Source: an uncultured Oleiphilus sp.
Lineage (GTDB): Bacteria; Pseudomonadota; Gammaproteobacteria; Pseudomonadales; Oleiphilaceae
Length of the DNA: 64,000 bases
Direction of reading: 5' to 3'
NCBI GenBank assembly: GCA_913020045.1
Contig: CAJWBE010000002.1
Location: forward strand, 62,001 to 126,000
The notes beneath the pieces are model-generated. The model did no database searches. It saw nothing but the letters and a program-made list of their open reading frames with translations, and was not told where the DNA came from. Both the position numbers and the translations under genes were made by a program. Of this stretch, positions 50,494-64,000 are shown in pieces. How positions within the stretch are numbered: position 1 is the stretch's first letter; each line of letters starts with the position of its first letter.

Positions 50494-51288
50494 TTAAGGC
50501 TTTATGCAGCTAACTTTTGACGTCACGTTCGTTCTCTGTAATTTCTTGGCTTCTAGCATTGCTGCAGACAGTTGTTTAATACGCGTTGAACTAGCAGGGT
50601 GTGTGGACAAAAACTCTGGCGGCTTGCTTCCTCCGGATTTTCCCATCGTTTGCCAAAGCGACACGGCTTGTTCGGGGTCGAAGCCGGCTTTTGCCATGAT
50701 CTTAAGACCAATGAAGTCTGCCTCGGACTCATGCGTGCGACTGTAAGGAAGTATCACTCCATACTGAGCACCGAGCCCAACGGCCGCCATCGCTGCGCTA
50801 CTGTATTCCTTTCCGTTAACTGCGATGGCTGTCGCCTGCTGAACGGCTTGCGAAGCCATGTTCAATGAGACACGCTCCGCACCATGTTTCGCTTGTACAT
50901 GAGCAATTTCATGGCCTATAACCGCGGCGAGTTGGCCTGAATTTGATGTCAGTCCGATCATTCCAGTATGAACGCCAATTTTTTTCCCAGGTAATGCGAA
51001 GGCATTCGGCGTGGCATCTTTGAATACTTTGACTTCCCATTCGCTTGGGTTTTCTCCTGCTGCAAGAAGTAATGGCCGGCTCAAGCATTCTACATATATC
51101 GTCAGCTTGGAGTCTTCGATAGGAGGGTTTGAGCTTTTCATCTGAGAGAATGATGCGGCACCGAGTTGGCTCATCTCTGCGTCTGAAATCATGATGATTT
51201 GATGTCTGCCAGTGGGGGAGGTCTGACAGGCGACTAGAGAGAGGGTAAGCAACGGCGTTAGTAGAAAATTAAGGCGTAATCTCAACAT
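50494..51288 (-). CDS. M48 family metalloprotease, lipoprotein
   Basis: VIGHEIAHVQAKHGAERVS HExxH motif; lipobox LSLVAC. Confidence 0.92.
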   Translation of the reverse strand: MLRLRLNFLLTPLLTLSLVACQTSPTGRHQIIMISDAEMSQLGAASFSQMKSSNPPIEDSKLTIYVECLSRPLLLAAGENPSEWEVKVFKDATPNAFALPGKKIGVHTGMIGLTSNSGQLAAVIGHEIAHVQAKHGAERVSLNMASQAVQQATAIAVNGKEYSSAAMAAVGLGAQYGVILPYSRTHESEADFIGLKIMAKAGFDPEQAVSLWQTMGKSGGSKPPEFLSTHPASSTRIKQLSAAMLEAKKLQRTNVTSKVSCIKP

Positions 51289-51294
51289 CGTGGC

Positions 51295-52329
51295 TTAGCT
51301 TGCTTGGCTTGAGCGGTAGCCGCTAGCGCCACTCAATAGCAAGGCTATATCGAGCAGAGTGTCCCACGGTGAAAACCCTTTCTGCATGCCTTTTATTTGT
51401 TGGTCGCAATCGGCGCATAATGAAAGCATTTCTCTAAACTGTGCCTGCCCCAGACGATTTGAGGCGGCAACTAAAGCAGGTTGACGCTTTTTGATGACGT
51501 ACTGTTTACTGAACACGCTTTGTGGTCCGGTGCCGTTGTTCTGGGCATGTTTTAAGGCGTCCAAAATTCTGACTTCTTTTGATAGGGCCCATAGCGCGAT
51601 TGTTGGTTCGAGGCCTTCGGTGCGCAAGTGACTCAAAATTCTAGCTGCTTGCTGACTGTTTCCGGCCACAGAAGCGTCGGTCAGATTAAAAATGTCGTAG
51701 CGCGACGAGTCTTCTACACTCGCGAGTACCTTATCATCGGTAATTTTGCTATCAGGATAGTTGAGCTTTAGCTTTTCGAGCTCTTGGACAGCCGCAAGTA
51801 AGTTCCCTTCCAGTCTCTCACTCAGCAATGAAAGCGCTTCGTTAGTTAAATTAAGCTGCATCTTTTTGGCACGATTGCTGAGCCAGCGAGGCATTTCTTC
51901 AATGCCAACTGGCCATACTTGCACGAAGCAACCTGCCTGTTCGACAGATTTCAGCCATTTGCTTTTTGTCGCACTCGCATCGAGTTTCCCGCACTCAATC
52001 AGAAGGATATTGTCTTCGCTTGGCTGAGCAAGATACTGCATTATCGATTTTGCGCCGGGAATGCCAGGCTTTGACTTTCCTAGGCGTAGCTCGATCAATT
52101 TTTTTTCTGCAAATAATGACAATGCATTGGCTTCGTCATTTAGTTGGGCCCAGTCAAATTGACGCTCGACATGTAATATGGTGCGTTCGCTGTAGTCAGC
52201 CTTTCTACAGGCTGCACGTATTAAGTCTACCGCCTCTTGAACGAGCAGGGGCTCGTCACCGCCGACCAAATAAATGGGCTGTAATTTAGCGCTCAATGCG
52301 TTTTCTAGTTGGTCTAAGCGGAGGCGCAT
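51295..52329 (-). CDS. holA: DNA polymerase III subunit delta
   Basis: YLVGGDEPLLVQEAVDLIR; next to lptE-leuS. Confidence 0.92.
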   Translation of the reverse strand: MRLRLDQLENALSAKLQPIYLVGGDEPLLVQEAVDLIRAACRKADYSERTILHVERQFDWAQLNDEANALSLFAEKKLIELRLGKSKPGIPGAKSIMQYLAQPSEDNILLIECGKLDASATKSKWLKSVEQAGCFVQVWPVGIEEMPRWLSNRAKKMQLNLTNEALSLLSERLEGNLLAAVQELEKLKLNYPDSKITDDKVLASVEDSSRYDIFNLTDASVAGNSQQAARILSHLRTEGLEPTIALWALSKEVRILDALKHAQNNGTGPQSVFSKQYVIKKRQPALVAASNRLGQAQFREMLSLCADCDQQIKGMQKGFSPWDTLLDIALLLSGASGYRSSQAS

Positions 52330-52335
52330 GATGGA

Positions 52336-52887
52336 TTATTCTCGGCTAAGAATGCTGATCTCTCGCAGCATTATGTCGATGAGAGCCTCGTCCAGACTTT
52401 TTTGAAGCTCTTCTTTCTCTCTGTCCTTTGCTATTAGCGCTGAAGCATTATGTCGATAAATTTGGCTGCGAGAGATGGTTCTTTCTGATAAAACTTCGCC
52501 GCTGCTTTTATCCAATAGTTGATAGCGTATAGCGTGTTTAAGTTCCCGCTCAGCTGCTGTTGCGTCACTCTCGAGAGAGAATACTCGATTTTGAGTCTCG
52601 CTTCGGCGAACGCTTAATGTGACCGAAGAATTTGGATCAATGACGGTGCCCGCGGATGTGATACGGCTATTCAAATAATGACAAAGGCGCCACGCGCTTT
52701 TTTTCTCGCACTCGATATTGAGGCTAGGGAATGTCGCGGGTAGGGTTTCGGCCGTTCCGCGCAGGTTAAAGCCGCAGCCTGTTAATAGAGCCAGGCTACT
52801 CATAAGAAGCAAGTTCTTGATGGCGACGTTTAGTCTATGCAAAGCACAGCGGCGCTTGGCGTTTAGATCTTTAAGTTGAAACACCAA
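52336..52887 (-). CDS. lptE: LPS-assembly lipoprotein LptE
   Basis: LLTGCGFNLRGTAETLPATFPSLNIEC; between holA and leuS. Confidence 0.9.
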   Translation of the reverse strand: MVFQLKDLNAKRRCALHRLNVAIKNLLLMSSLALLTGCGFNLRGTAETLPATFPSLNIECEKKSAWRLCHYLNSRITSAGTVIDPNSSVTLSVRRSETQNRVFSLESDATAAERELKHAIRYQLLDKSSGEVLSERTISRSQIYRHNASALIAKDREKEELQKSLDEALIDIMLREISILSRE

Positions 52888-52901
52888 AGCACCGCCTCCT
52901 T

Positions 52902-55544
<2,643 letters not shown>

Positions 55545-55744
55545 CTAACCTAGTTTTTGGCTTCTGTGATAAGTAAATTGGGGATAAGTCGTAATCAATA
55601 GGGACTGAAATCATGACGCTAGATTTGATGGTTTGGTGATACTGATTAGACTTACATTTTATGAGCGAGCACGCCGATGGGATCAAGGACAAGGAGTGTT
55701 GAGCTTGTTTCTACCGATACCCAATATGATGGCTAAGCCGAGCC

Positions 55745-57307
55745 CTAATTGTGTATAGGCTTTTTTCTTCGCCTAACTAGAACAAAGAAAAACACGATGC
55801 CGCTCGCGAGGATATACAAAGGTGTCGACTGCATACGCGAGAACGGCGTATTTCCCTCGAACAGCTGCACTTCAGCGCTTAGCGTTGTTTCAATAAATTG
55901 TTCGCTTTGTGCAACGATCGCGCCCTTTTGGTTAATCATGGCGCTCACGCCGTTGTTGGTTGCTCGCACCATATAGCGGCCATTTTCTGCGGCTCTCATT
56001 TGGGCCATCTCTAGATGTTGTAACGGACCTATCGACGCACCAAACCAGCTGTCGTTGCTAATCGTAAGCAGATAGTCAGCACCTTGAGCTTGTTTTGCTA
56101 CGAAGTTTGGATAGACCACTTCGTAGCAAATAAAGGGCGCTACCATCATATTTTTTGACAGCAGTAGTTCTTGAGTTGATGGGCCTTTTCGAAAGTCTGA
56201 CATCGGAAGATCGAAAAACGCAATCAACCCTCGCAGTTGGTCTTGCAGCGGCACATATTCACCGAAGGGAACGAGTTTTTGTTTGTGATACAAACCACTA
56301 CCTTGGCCGAAGCTATAAATACTATTGTGCAGCGCTACTGTTCGTCCTTGTTCGTTTAGTTCGCGGTAGGGAATGCCGGTAATGATATTGGTACTGCGCT
56401 CGGAGGCCACTTCGCTGAGTTTGTTCAAAAAGGGTAGAGCTTGATCATGAAGCATCGGAACGGCGGTTTCAGGCCAGATAATTATGTCGTGGTCCCATGC
56501 GTCGATGCTCATCTGTTCCAACAAGCGGATTGTTTTTCGGCGCTGTTGCGGTAGCCATTTTAGTTCTTGGGGGATATTGGTTTGCAGCATTGCTACACTC
56601 AGCGTTTCATTTTTCGGAGTGGTCCATTCAACTGAGTTTAGTGGATAACCTGCGACCCAAATAGCGAGGACAGAGCCAGCGAAGACGCGGCTAGGCATAG
56701 CTTTATTTGCGTTGACCATTAAACTAATTGCGATACCGGTCGCGACGACGATGGTCGTGATGCCATAGACGCCGAGCAAGGGTATCCAGCCTGATAGCGG
56801 GCTAGTTAGATGTCCATAGCCCAAAAATAACCAAGGAAATCCGGTTAAAAAATCAGTTCGAAAGGCATCTGATAGAAGCCATAGTGCGGTAAAAATCATA
56901 CCGTTTATGTATACGCTTGCGGAGCGTATTTTATAATAAAGCCAAAACTGAAATGCATGGAAAAGCGCCAGTCCAGCGACAAAAATAGCGGTTAGTATTG
57001 CAGCGAGAGGTGCTGGAGCGTGTCCATGGGTGTGAATGCTGACATAGACCCACGACGCGCCAGACCCGAATAAGCCTAGCCCGAAAAGCCAGCCGTATAA
57101 TAACGGCTTTCCAGGCGCCTCGGCATCTAACGCCTTTGTAGCCCAGACCAAAACAAAGATAGAAATGGGCCCGAGCAGCCACCAGCCGATTGGCGCGAGG
57201 GTGAGGGTCTGAAGTGCGCCACTGAGGACAATAAGCAGTGCAATGACTGAAGGCTTTTTGAGTTGGGCAAGCATGATTTTTTTATTCTTGTGAGTTTGTG
57301 GAGCCAA
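55745..57307 (-). CDS. lnt: Apolipoprotein N-acyltransferase
   Basis: GFPWLFLGYGHL, IIWPETAVPM, APFICYEVVYP, ISNDSWFGASIGPLQHLEMAQMRAAENGRYMVRATNNGVSA. Confidence 0.95.
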   Translation of the reverse strand: MAPQTHKNKKIMLAQLKKPSVIALLIVLSGALQTLTLAPIGWWLLGPISIFVLVWATKALDAEAPGKPLLYGWLFGLGLFGSGASWVYVSIHTHGHAPAPLAAILTAIFVAGLALFHAFQFWLYYKIRSASVYINGMIFTALWLLSDAFRTDFLTGFPWLFLGYGHLTSPLSGWIPLLGVYGITTIVVATGIAISLMVNANKAMPSRVFAGSVLAIWVAGYPLNSVEWTTPKNETLSVAMLQTNIPQELKWLPQQRRKTIRLLEQMSIDAWDHDIIIWPETAVPMLHDQALPFLNKLSEVASERSTNIITGIPYRELNEQGRTVALHNSIYSFGQGSGLYHKQKLVPFGEYVPLQDQLRGLIAFFDLPMSDFRKGPSTQELLLSKNMMVAPFICYEVVYPNFVAKQAQGADYLLTISNDSWFGASIGPLQHLEMAQMRAAENGRYMVRATNNGVSAMINQKGAIVAQSEQFIETTLSAEVQLFEGNTPFSRMQSTPLYILASGIVFFFVLVRRRKKPIHN

Positions 57308-57314
57308 TCAAATG

Positions 57315-58154
57315 CTAAAGGCGCTCGATTTTAAGCAGGCGAATGGTGCGGCTGTCGGCATTCAATACAGTCGCCTGAAAGCCATAGAATTCGGTTTGAT
57401 CATTCCTTTCCGGTAGGCGGCCAAAATGCTTGAGGGCGACGCCGCCGATGGTGTCGAATTCGTTATCCAAAATGTTAGTACCAAAAAACTCATTGAACTC
57501 TTGAATGGTGGTGAGTGCTTTTACGTTGTATTCACCGCTTCCCAGAGTTTTGATCATCGCCTCGTCGTCGATATCATGTTCATCTTCGATTTCACCAACG
57601 ATTTGTTCTAGCACGTCTTCGATCGTCACTAAGCCTGCAATGCCGCCGTACTCATCGACGACTATCGCCATATGATTTCGGTTCTGCTTAAACTCTTTTA
57701 AGAGCTGGTTGAGGCGCTTACTTTCGGGAACAACTGAGGCGGGGCGCAATAGTTCCGCGATGGTGCCTTTTCGGAGTTCCCCTTTCCAGACAAGAGGTAG
57801 TAAGTCTTTGGCGAGTAAAATACCGATGACGTCGTCAGGAGTTTCGCCCATGACGGGAAAGCGAGAGTGGGCAGAGCTGATGATTTCTTCGATGTACTGC
57901 TCAGGATCATGTGATGCTTTAACCGTGATCATCTGAGTGCGCGGGATCATGACTTCACGCACTTGCATATGCGTGACCTGAATAGCGCCTTCAATAATGC
58001 TCAGCGAATCTGGGTCCAACACATTGCGCTGTTCTGCCTCGCGCACGACCTCTACGATTTCTTTAAGGGATTCGGGTTGATCTGAAAATGCTTGGGATAT
58101 TCGTTCAAGCCAGTTTTTGCCAGCAGAAGGGCTGTCAGCCGTTTGATCACTCAT
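57315..58154 (-). CDS. corC: CorC/YbeX CBS-domain transporter-associated protein
   Basis: VREVMIPRTQMITV, IVVDEYGGIAGLVTIEDVLEQIVGEIEDEHD. Confidence 0.93.
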   Translation of the reverse strand: MSDQTADSPSAGKNWLERISQAFSDQPESLKEIVEVVREAEQRNVLDPDSLSIIEGAIQVTHMQVREVMIPRTQMITVKASHDPEQYIEEIISSAHSRFPVMGETPDDVIGILLAKDLLPLVWKGELRKGTIAELLRPASVVPESKRLNQLLKEFKQNRNHMAIVVDEYGGIAGLVTIEDVLEQIVGEIEDEHDIDDEAMIKTLGSGEYNVKALTTIQEFNEFFGTNILDNEFDTIGGVALKHFGRLPERNDQTEFYGFQATVLNADSRTIRLLKIERL

Positions 58155-58237
58155 AGATTAATTCAGTTTGTCTTTCGGAGGTATATTCTGCGCGAAGTCT
58201 GGTGTGAAGTGAAGCTTTTCACAGCGCAGATTTGCGA

Positions 58238-58693
58238 TTATTGACTTGCGTAAGGGTCTTTGATGTTCAGAGACGAGAGTAGCTTTGTTTCAAGGGACTC
58301 CATGAGAGTTGCCTCACTTTCCTCTATGTGGTCGTATGCTTGTAAGTGGAGCATGCCATGGATGGTTAGGTGGGCCCAGTGATCGAGTGCCGCTTTGCCT
58401 TGCTCTGCCGCCTCCTGTTCGACAACTGGAGCGCATATTACTAAATCGCCGAGTAAATTTATCTCGATATGCTCAGGTGCTTCGAATGGGAAGGACAGCA
58501 CATTGGTGGGTTTATCCTTCTCGCGATACTCCTTATTCAATGCCTGACTTTCATCAATATCGACAATACGGATGGTTAGCTCGTGCTCGTCGTCGAGCTG
58601 ACTAGCGACTTCTGCCCACTGTTGAAACTGATCAGGGCTTGGCAGTGAGGAATGATCACTGGCGATTTGCAAGTCTAAGATGATTTTACCCAT
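58238..58693 (-). CDS. ybeY: Endoribonuclease YbeY
   Basis: [27 protein letters not shown]. Confidence 0.95.
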   Translation of the reverse strand: MGKIILDLQIASDHSSLPSPDQFQQWAEVASQLDDEHELTIRIVDIDESQALNKEYREKDKPTNVLSFPFEAPEHIEINLLGDLVICAPVVEQEAAEQGKAALDHWAHLTIHGMLHLQAYDHIEESEATLMESLETKLLSSLNIKDPYASQ

Positions 58694-59649
58694 TAGCGAT
58701 TGTTGTTTTCGTTTGAGGAATGCTCATGCTTATCATAGGCTTCAACAATTCGTTGCACGAGTGGGTGTCGAACAACATCTTTAGCGTCAAAGTGAATGCT
58801 GCCTATTCCGCTAACATTTTTGAGGACTTGTTGACCGTGAGATAGCCCTGAGCGTGCCCCCTTAGGTAGATCCGTTTGGGTAATGTCTCCAGTGATAACG
58901 GCGGTGGAGCCAAAGCCTATTCTTGTGAGAAACATCTTCATTTGTTCGGGGGTGGTGTTCTGGCTTTCGTCCAAAATGATAAAAGCATTATTAAGTGTTC
59001 GTCCGCGCATAAACGCGAGAGGAGCGACTTCAATAATGTTTTTTTCGATAAAGCGCGCCACTTGATCAAAGCCCAGCATTTCGTATAGAGCATCGTAAAG
59101 TGGGCGTAAATAAGGGTCTACTTTTTGTGCCAGATCGCCGGGCAAAAAACCCAGTTTTTCGCCCGCTTCAACAGCGGGGCGCACTAGTAATATTCGCTTT
59201 ACTTCTTCATTGTTGAGCGCTTCTACTGCACATGCGACCGCTAAGTAGGTCTTACCTGTTCCCGCTGGGCCAATACCAAAATTGATGTCATGCTTTTTTA
59301 TGCTGTTGACGTAAAGATTCTGGTTTTCGCCGCGAGGCTTTATTTGAACGCGCGGCGTTTTGATCAGGCTAAGATTTGTGTCGGGGTTCTGCGGGGTGTA
59401 TTCGAGGCCCGATTCTTGGATGTATAGGTCAACCATTTTTAGCGTGATTGCGTTGCTGCTTTCGGTTTCTCGGTAAAGGTGGCGAATGATCTCTAGACTT
59501 GCTCGCGCACTATCATCCGACTCACTGAAAGCTTTAAAGGTGTTTCCACGCCGATTTATTCGAACTCTCATTAGGTTATCGATGCGTTTGATGTTTTCAT
59601 CAAACTGGCCGCAAAGTAGCGCGAGTCGATCGTTGTCAAACGGACTCAA
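58693..59649 (-). CDS. ybeZ: PhoH-like ATPase YbeZ
   Basis: [44 protein letters not shown]. Confidence 0.94.
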   Translation of the reverse strand: MSPFDNDRLALLCGQFDENIKRIDNLMRVRINRRGNTFKAFSESDDSARASLEIIRHLYRETESSNAITLKMVDLYIQESGLEYTPQNPDTNLSLIKTPRVQIKPRGENQNLYVNSIKKHDINFGIGPAGTGKTYLAVACAVEALNNEEVKRILLVRPAVEAGEKLGFLPGDLAQKVDPYLRPLYDALYEMLGFDQVARFIEKNIIEVAPLAFMRGRTLNNAFIILDESQNTTPEQMKMFLTRIGFGSTAVITGDITQTDLPKGARSGLSHGQQVLKNVSGIGSIHFDAKDVVRHPLVQRIVEAYDKHEHSSNENNNR

Positions 59650-59782
59650 GTGGATTTCATGGCTTGAGTTAACCTTACTTGCTTTGTTACTTGTGTTTGA
59701 CTGTTTCGTGCTTGAGCTAGTGATATCAATTACCTTGGTAAAGTCGAGATGTTAATGGTTTTGATCGCCGCATGGTTCTCGA

Positions 59783-61135
59783 TTAGTAGTCGAGATCGTC
59801 CACTCTTTCGCCTCTAAGCGAATTAGGGAGTGCGTCATTGATGTGGACATTGATAAATCGGCCAATAAGCTGGCTATCGGTGCGATCTTGGTTTGCTCTA
59901 AAGTTAACAACGCGGTTGTTTTCGGTTCGGCCCTGCATTTCACCAGGATCTTTTTTGGAGAACCCCGTTACGAGGATGCGTTGTTGCGTACCCACCATTC
60001 TTCGGCTTATTGCTTGTGCTTGTTGCACGATGCGTTGCTGAAGAATCGATAGTCTCTGTTTGTGTGTTGTTTCTGGTGTGTCGTCTTTAAGGTCTGCGGC
60101 GGGGGTGCCGGGTCGCGCACTGTAAATAAAGCTAAATGAGGTGTCGAAACCGATGTCATTAATCAGGTTCATTGTCGCCTCAAAGTCTTTTTCAGTTTCA
60201 CCCGGAAAGCCGACGATAAAGTCAGATGATATGGATATATCTGGACGATGCGCTCTAATACGGCGGATCTTGGATTTGTATTCGAGCGCCATATGTCCGC
60301 GCTTCATGGCCGCTAGGATGCGGTCAGAGCCGCTTTGAACCGGCAGGTGTAGGTGGCTAACCAGCTCAGGGACAGTACCGTAGACATCAATGAGGCTATC
60401 TGAAAACTCAACGGGGTGTGAGGTGGTGAAGCGAATGCGTTCGATGCCATCTATTGAGGCTATCAATGTGATTAGTTCAGCCAAATCCATCGTGTCGCCG
60501 TCGTGGGTTTGTCCGGCAAAGGCATTGACGTTCTGACCAAGTAAGTTTACTTCTCTGACGCCTTGCGATGCCAAGTGAGCGACTTCTGCAATTACGTCAT
60601 CCGCTGGCCGGCTTACTTCTTCGCCGCGCGTGTAAGGGACAACGCAAAACGTACAATACTTGCTGCAGCCTTCCATAATCGATACAAAGGCTGAGGGGCC
60701 GTCAACGCCGGGTGCGGGAAGGTGGTCGAACTTTTCAATCTCTGGAAAGCTGATATCGACTACACCAACATCGCTGGTTTTGGATGCGTCGATCATTTCT
60801 GGCAAGCGGTGTAGCGTTTGAGGGCCGAACACTACGTCTACAAAAGGAGCCCTAGCACGAATCGCTTCGCCTTCTTGGCTCGCGACGCAGCCGCCAACGC
60901 CGATGGTTAGATCGGGGTTGTTCTCTTTTAGTTTTTTCCAGCGGCCAAGCTGATGAAATACTTTCTCTTGGGCCTTTTCACGAATTGAGCAAGTGTTGAG
61001 AAGAAGGATATCTGCTTCGTTCGCATCTTCGGTAAGCTCGACATCGCTATCAACGCGAAGGAGATCTGCCATGCGTGAAGAGTCGTACTCATTCATCTGG
61101 CAGCCGTGGGTCTTGATAAAAAGCTTTTTAGTCAT
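59783..61135 (-). CDS. miaB: tRNA-2-methylthio-N6-dimethylallyladenosine synthase
   Basis: [32 protein letters not shown]. Confidence 0.97.
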   Translation of the reverse strand: MTKKLFIKTHGCQMNEYDSSRMADLLRVDSDVELTEDANEADILLLNTCSIREKAQEKVFHQLGRWKKLKENNPDLTIGVGGCVASQEGEAIRARAPFVDVVFGPQTLHRLPEMIDASKTSDVGVVDISFPEIEKFDHLPAPGVDGPSAFVSIMEGCSKYCTFCVVPYTRGEEVSRPADDVIAEVAHLASQGVREVNLLGQNVNAFAGQTHDGDTMDLAELITLIASIDGIERIRFTTSHPVEFSDSLIDVYGTVPELVSHLHLPVQSGSDRILAAMKRGHMALEYKSKIRRIRAHRPDISISSDFIVGFPGETEKDFEATMNLINDIGFDTSFSFIYSARPGTPAADLKDDTPETTHKQRLSILQQRIVQQAQAISRRMVGTQQRILVTGFSKKDPGEMQGRTENNRVVNFRANQDRTDSQLIGRFINVHINDALPNSLRGERVDDLDY

Positions 61136-61288
61136 TGTATCGCTTTAATATTGGTCGTTGGCTGGAATTTTGGGCCGAAAATTATACCCGTCATGACGAC
61201 TCGCGGGTAGCACTAAATTGTAAAGGTGTCAGGAAAAAAATGTGGTATGATCCGCCTCTTTTCTCAGCGCCAAAACAGCAGTAATTCC

Positions 61289-61612
61289 ATGACAATTAAG
61301 AAGACCTACAAAGTAATATTTTACAACCACGAAGATATCTTCGAAATCTACGCGACACATGTTTACCCTTCTGAAATGTATGGCTTTGTTGAAGTCGAGG
61401 AGATTTTGTTTGGGGAAAAGTCGCAGCTTCTAGTTGACCCTGGCGAAGAGAAATTGAAAACTGAGTTTTCTGGCGTTAAGCGCACTTATGTGCCGATGAA
61501 TGCGATTGTCCGAATTGATGAAGTGGAACAAACCGGTGTCGCCAAAGTTAAATCAAACAGTGCGGTTGCGCATTTTCCGGCGGGCTCTAAAGGGCCTACT
61601 AACCATAAATAA
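61289..61612 (+). CDS. DUF1820 family protein
   Basis: MTIKKTYKVIFYNHEDIFEIYATHVYPSEMYGFVEVEE; ATG 61289 preferred over 61226. Confidence 0.85.
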   Translation: MTIKKTYKVIFYNHEDIFEIYATHVYPSEMYGFVEVEEILFGEKSQLLVDPGEEKLKTEFSGVKRTYVPMNAIVRIDEVEQTGVAKVKSNSAVAHFPAGSKGPTNHK

Positions 61613-61674
61613 TTGGCGCGTGCTAAAAATAGTTAGCGAGTGCTAATGGTCAGTCGATCAAGGGTCTTACAAAA

Positions 61675-62073
61675 ATGACGATGTTGCGTTTTGCGCCAAT
61701 TTACGGCGGCTTACTGGTTCTGTTAGTGATATTTTTGGCTTACCGTGTCACCACCTTTCGTCAAGGTGAAAAAATATCTTTGGGTGACGACAAGGGCTCA
61801 AAGCAGATGAAGAGTGCGGTTCGCGCTCATGCTAACGCCATCGAAAATATTCCACTCGGGATCGCTTTACTATTGATGCTTGAACTTAATCACCTTACAC
61901 CTTGGTTGCTTCATGCGTTTGGAGTGTCATTTCTCGTTGCAAGAGTTCTCCATGCATGGGGCCTTTCGTCTAAAAACGGGCCTTCGTTTGGCCGCTTTTA
62001 TGGTACATTATTGACGTGGTTGGCGTTGATAGGAATGGCGGTTATTAATATTTTGGTCGTGTTAACTCGGTAA
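61675..62073 (+). CDS. MAPEG family membrane protein
   Basis: Four hydrophobic segments; VRAHANAIENIPLGIALLLMLELN, VARVLHAWGL. Confidence 0.85.
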   Translation: MTMLRFAPIYGGLLVLLVIFLAYRVTTFRQGEKISLGDDKGSKQMKSAVRAHANAIENIPLGIALLLMLELNHLTPWLLHAFGVSFLVARVLHAWGLSSKNGPSFGRFYGTLLTWLALIGMAVINILVVLTR

Positions 62074-62882
62074 TGACGCCCGAAAGATTCGAGAAACTGG
62101 TTAACACGCTGGATAGGCGTCAGCCAGACCTTACTCTCCTCACCGAGCAAATTCACAAACCCCGAAATATTGCGGCGCTGGTTCGAACTAGCGACGCCGT
62201 GGGAATACACGAATTGCACATGGTTTGGCCGTGGGACAAGCATCGGCCCTATAGCGGCACAGCGATGGGTAGTGATCGTTGGGTCGATATCGTGCGTCAT
62301 GAGTCAATGAGTGATGGCATAAGCACGTTACGGTCGCGAGGCTACAAAGTCTATGCAGCGCATTTGTCCTCGAGTTCCATTGATTATCGTGAAGTGGATT
62401 TTACCCAACCGTGTGCTTTGCTAATGGGCAATGAGAAGAGGGGCGTAAGTGAAGATACCTTAGCCCAAGTGGATGAGCATATTACGATTCCCATGGAAGG
62501 AATGGTTGAGTCATTTAATGTGTCGGTCGCGGCGGCAATTATTCTTTCTGAAGCGCATCGGCAGCGCCAGCAAGCGGGGCTTTATGATAAGCGCCGTTTA
62601 GACGCTTCTGTTTATCGCGATACTTTTTTCCGTTGGGCGCATCCGAAAGTGGCTCAGTATTGCCACGATAAAGGATTAGACTATCCTGAGGTTAGCCAAG
62701 AGGATGGTGAAATTATTGATCCGTCTGGTTGGTATGCTTCTGTTCGTTTACAGCGAGAAACAGCACCTCAAGATCAAAAGAAGGGTTCGGTATCTGATGA
62801 TACTCACACCGGCAGTCGTAAAGTCGATGGATTACAACTTGATAAGCGTGAACCCCAAACTATCAGTAAGAAACTAGTATGA
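62073..62882 (+). CDS. trmH: tRNA (guanosine-18-2'-O)-methyltransferase
   Basis: HKPRNIAALVRTSDAVGI, LLMGNEKRGVS, MEGMVESFNVSVAAAI. Confidence 0.92.
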   Translation: MTPERFEKLVNTLDRRQPDLTLLTEQIHKPRNIAALVRTSDAVGIHELHMVWPWDKHRPYSGTAMGSDRWVDIVRHESMSDGISTLRSRGYKVYAAHLSSSSIDYREVDFTQPCALLMGNEKRGVSEDTLAQVDEHITIPMEGMVESFNVSVAAAIILSEAHRQRQQAGLYDKRRLDASVYRDTFFRWAHPKVAQYCHDKGLDYPEVSQEDGEIIDPSGWYASVRLQRETAPQDQKKGSVSDDTHTGSRKVDGLQLDKREPQTISKKLV

Positions 62883-64000
62883 CACTAGGCCGCGATCTGT
62901 TCAGATTGTCTGTACCCATGGTTGTGGGGCAGCTTGCGTTTGCCTCTATGTCCTTCATCGATACAGTGCTGATGGGCCAGCTTGGAGTCGAAGTACTTGC
63001 TGGTGGCGGTTTGGCGGCGGTCGCATTTCAGTTTTTTTACGTGGTTGGTACCGGGGTATTGGTGGCAACCGCTAATCACATTGCCTTTGCTAAAGGTCAG
63101 ATTGATCATGCTGATGGGCAGTCGTCTGATATTCATCGAGCGCTGTTGTCGGGCGTTGTGGTGGTGTTTCTTTTGACGCTTCTATTTGGCGTAATTATCT
63201 GGAATATCACGCCGCTATTGCTTGCCTTAGGTCAAGAGCCAGCAGTGGTTGATATCGCAGAGCGCTATTTGCATGTATTGGTTTGGGCGCTACTTCCTGC
63301 GCTGTTTTTCATCTTAATGCGCAGCTTGGTATTAGGTGTTGGGCGACCTCAAGTTATTCTCCCGATTAGTATGATCTCTGCCGCGCTAAATTACCCTATT
63401 AGTTATGCCTTGATGACCGGCCAGTTAGGTCTGCCTGCGCTGGGTGTCGAGGGTGTCGCTTTGGGGACCTGTATTGTCTCAGTTGGTATGGCGGTGGCTA
63501 TTGTTTTGATGTCTTATCGCCAGACTACGTTTAAGCCTTATCCTTTTTGGACGGGGTGGCATCTTTTTTCTTTTGCTCAGTTGGCTCAGACACTGCGGCT
63601 CGGTGTGCCGATTGCGTTGGCGTATGCCATGGAAATTGGCATGTTTTCCGCTGCAGCTTTGTTGATTGGCTTGGTTGGCATCGAGGCGCTTGCGGCGCAC
63701 CAGGTTGCTCTTCAGTGTACGACAATTGCCTTTATGATTCCGTTGGGGTTTTCTCAAGCTGTGTCTGTCAAAGTTGGTGAGTTTTATGGTGCAGGTCAGT
63801 TTGACAACGTGAAGCGTACGGTTAAGTTAAGCTTAATGGCCGTAACGGCAACAGCCGTATGCTCGGGAAGTGTTTTTGTACTGATTCCTGAGCCCCTTAC
63901 ACAGCTATTTTTGGAGAGCGAGGTGTCGTCAACTGAGCACTTACTTCCCATTGCCGTTAGTTTGTTATTTGTTGCCGCGCTATTTCAAATGGTCGACGCG
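62879..64000 (+). CDS. MATE family efflux transporter (C-terminus truncated by window edge)
   Basis: Own translation from ATG 62879 (ATGA overlap with trmH): MTLGRDLFRLSVPMVVGQLAFASMSFIDTVLMGQLG...; open to window end. Confidence 0.9.
   Translation, partial: MTLGRDLFRLSVPMVVGQLAFASMSFIDTVLMGQLGVEVLAGGGLAAVAFQFFYVVGTGVLVATANHIAFAKGQIDHADGQSSDIHRALLSGVVVVFLLTLLFGVIIWNITPLLLALGQEPAVVDIAERYLHVLVWALLPALFFILMRSLVLGVGRPQVILPISMISAALNYPISYALMTGQLGLPALGVEGVALGTCIVSVGMAVAIVLMSYRQTTFKPYPFWTGWHLFSFAQLAQTLRLGVPIALAYAMEIGMFSAAALLIGLVGIEALAAHQVALQCTTIAFMIPLGFSQAVSVKVGEFYGAGQFDNVKRTVKLSLMAVTATAVCSGSVFVLIPEPLTQLFLESEVSSTEHLLPIAVSLLFVAALFQMVDA

Overview
The window looks like an ordinary chromosomal segment of a marine-type gammaproteobacterium. 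It is dominated by conserved housekeeping loci. From left to right it contains: (1) a Fur-box-associated imelysin / di-heme (DUF1111) / imelysin operon, with a DUF4336-like hydrolase and a MauG-type di-heme peroxidase nearby; (2) queG, then tsaE-amiB-mutL-miaA-hfq-hflX // hflK-hflC-DUF2065-hisZ-purA, where hflX and hflK are separated by about 5.9 kb of accessory genes (VWA lipoprotein, TetR, degenerate MBL protein, SDR, epimerase); (3) an acyl-CoA dehydrogenase and a PEP-CTERM protein; (4) a six-gene minus-strand operon: sigma-70-family factor, glutathione peroxidase, folX, folE, folM, CsgA-like SDR; (5) cmoA-cmoB, a SrkA/YihE-type kinase, a head-to-head pair of paralogous phosphoribosyltransferases, dinB, an LhgO-like oxidoreductase and comF; (6) a bioB-F-H-C-D operon with a BirA-operator-like site; (7) a FlgEFG-tail-like mini-protein plus a SprA-related protein, and tandem acyl-CoA dehydrogenases with a PsrA-like operator; (8) holA-lptE-leuS-lnt-corC-ybeY-ybeZ-miaB, DUF1820, MAPEG, trmH and a truncated MATE transporter. 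I saw no CRISPR array, rRNA, tRNA, prophage or transposon, and no clear defence system. The best leads are small regulatory architectures (PsrA-like double box on a promoter, BirA site on the bioB promoter, a 14-bp tandem repeat forming coupled mini-ORFs at hisZ), the sigma/pterin operon and the accessory insertion between hflX and hflK.
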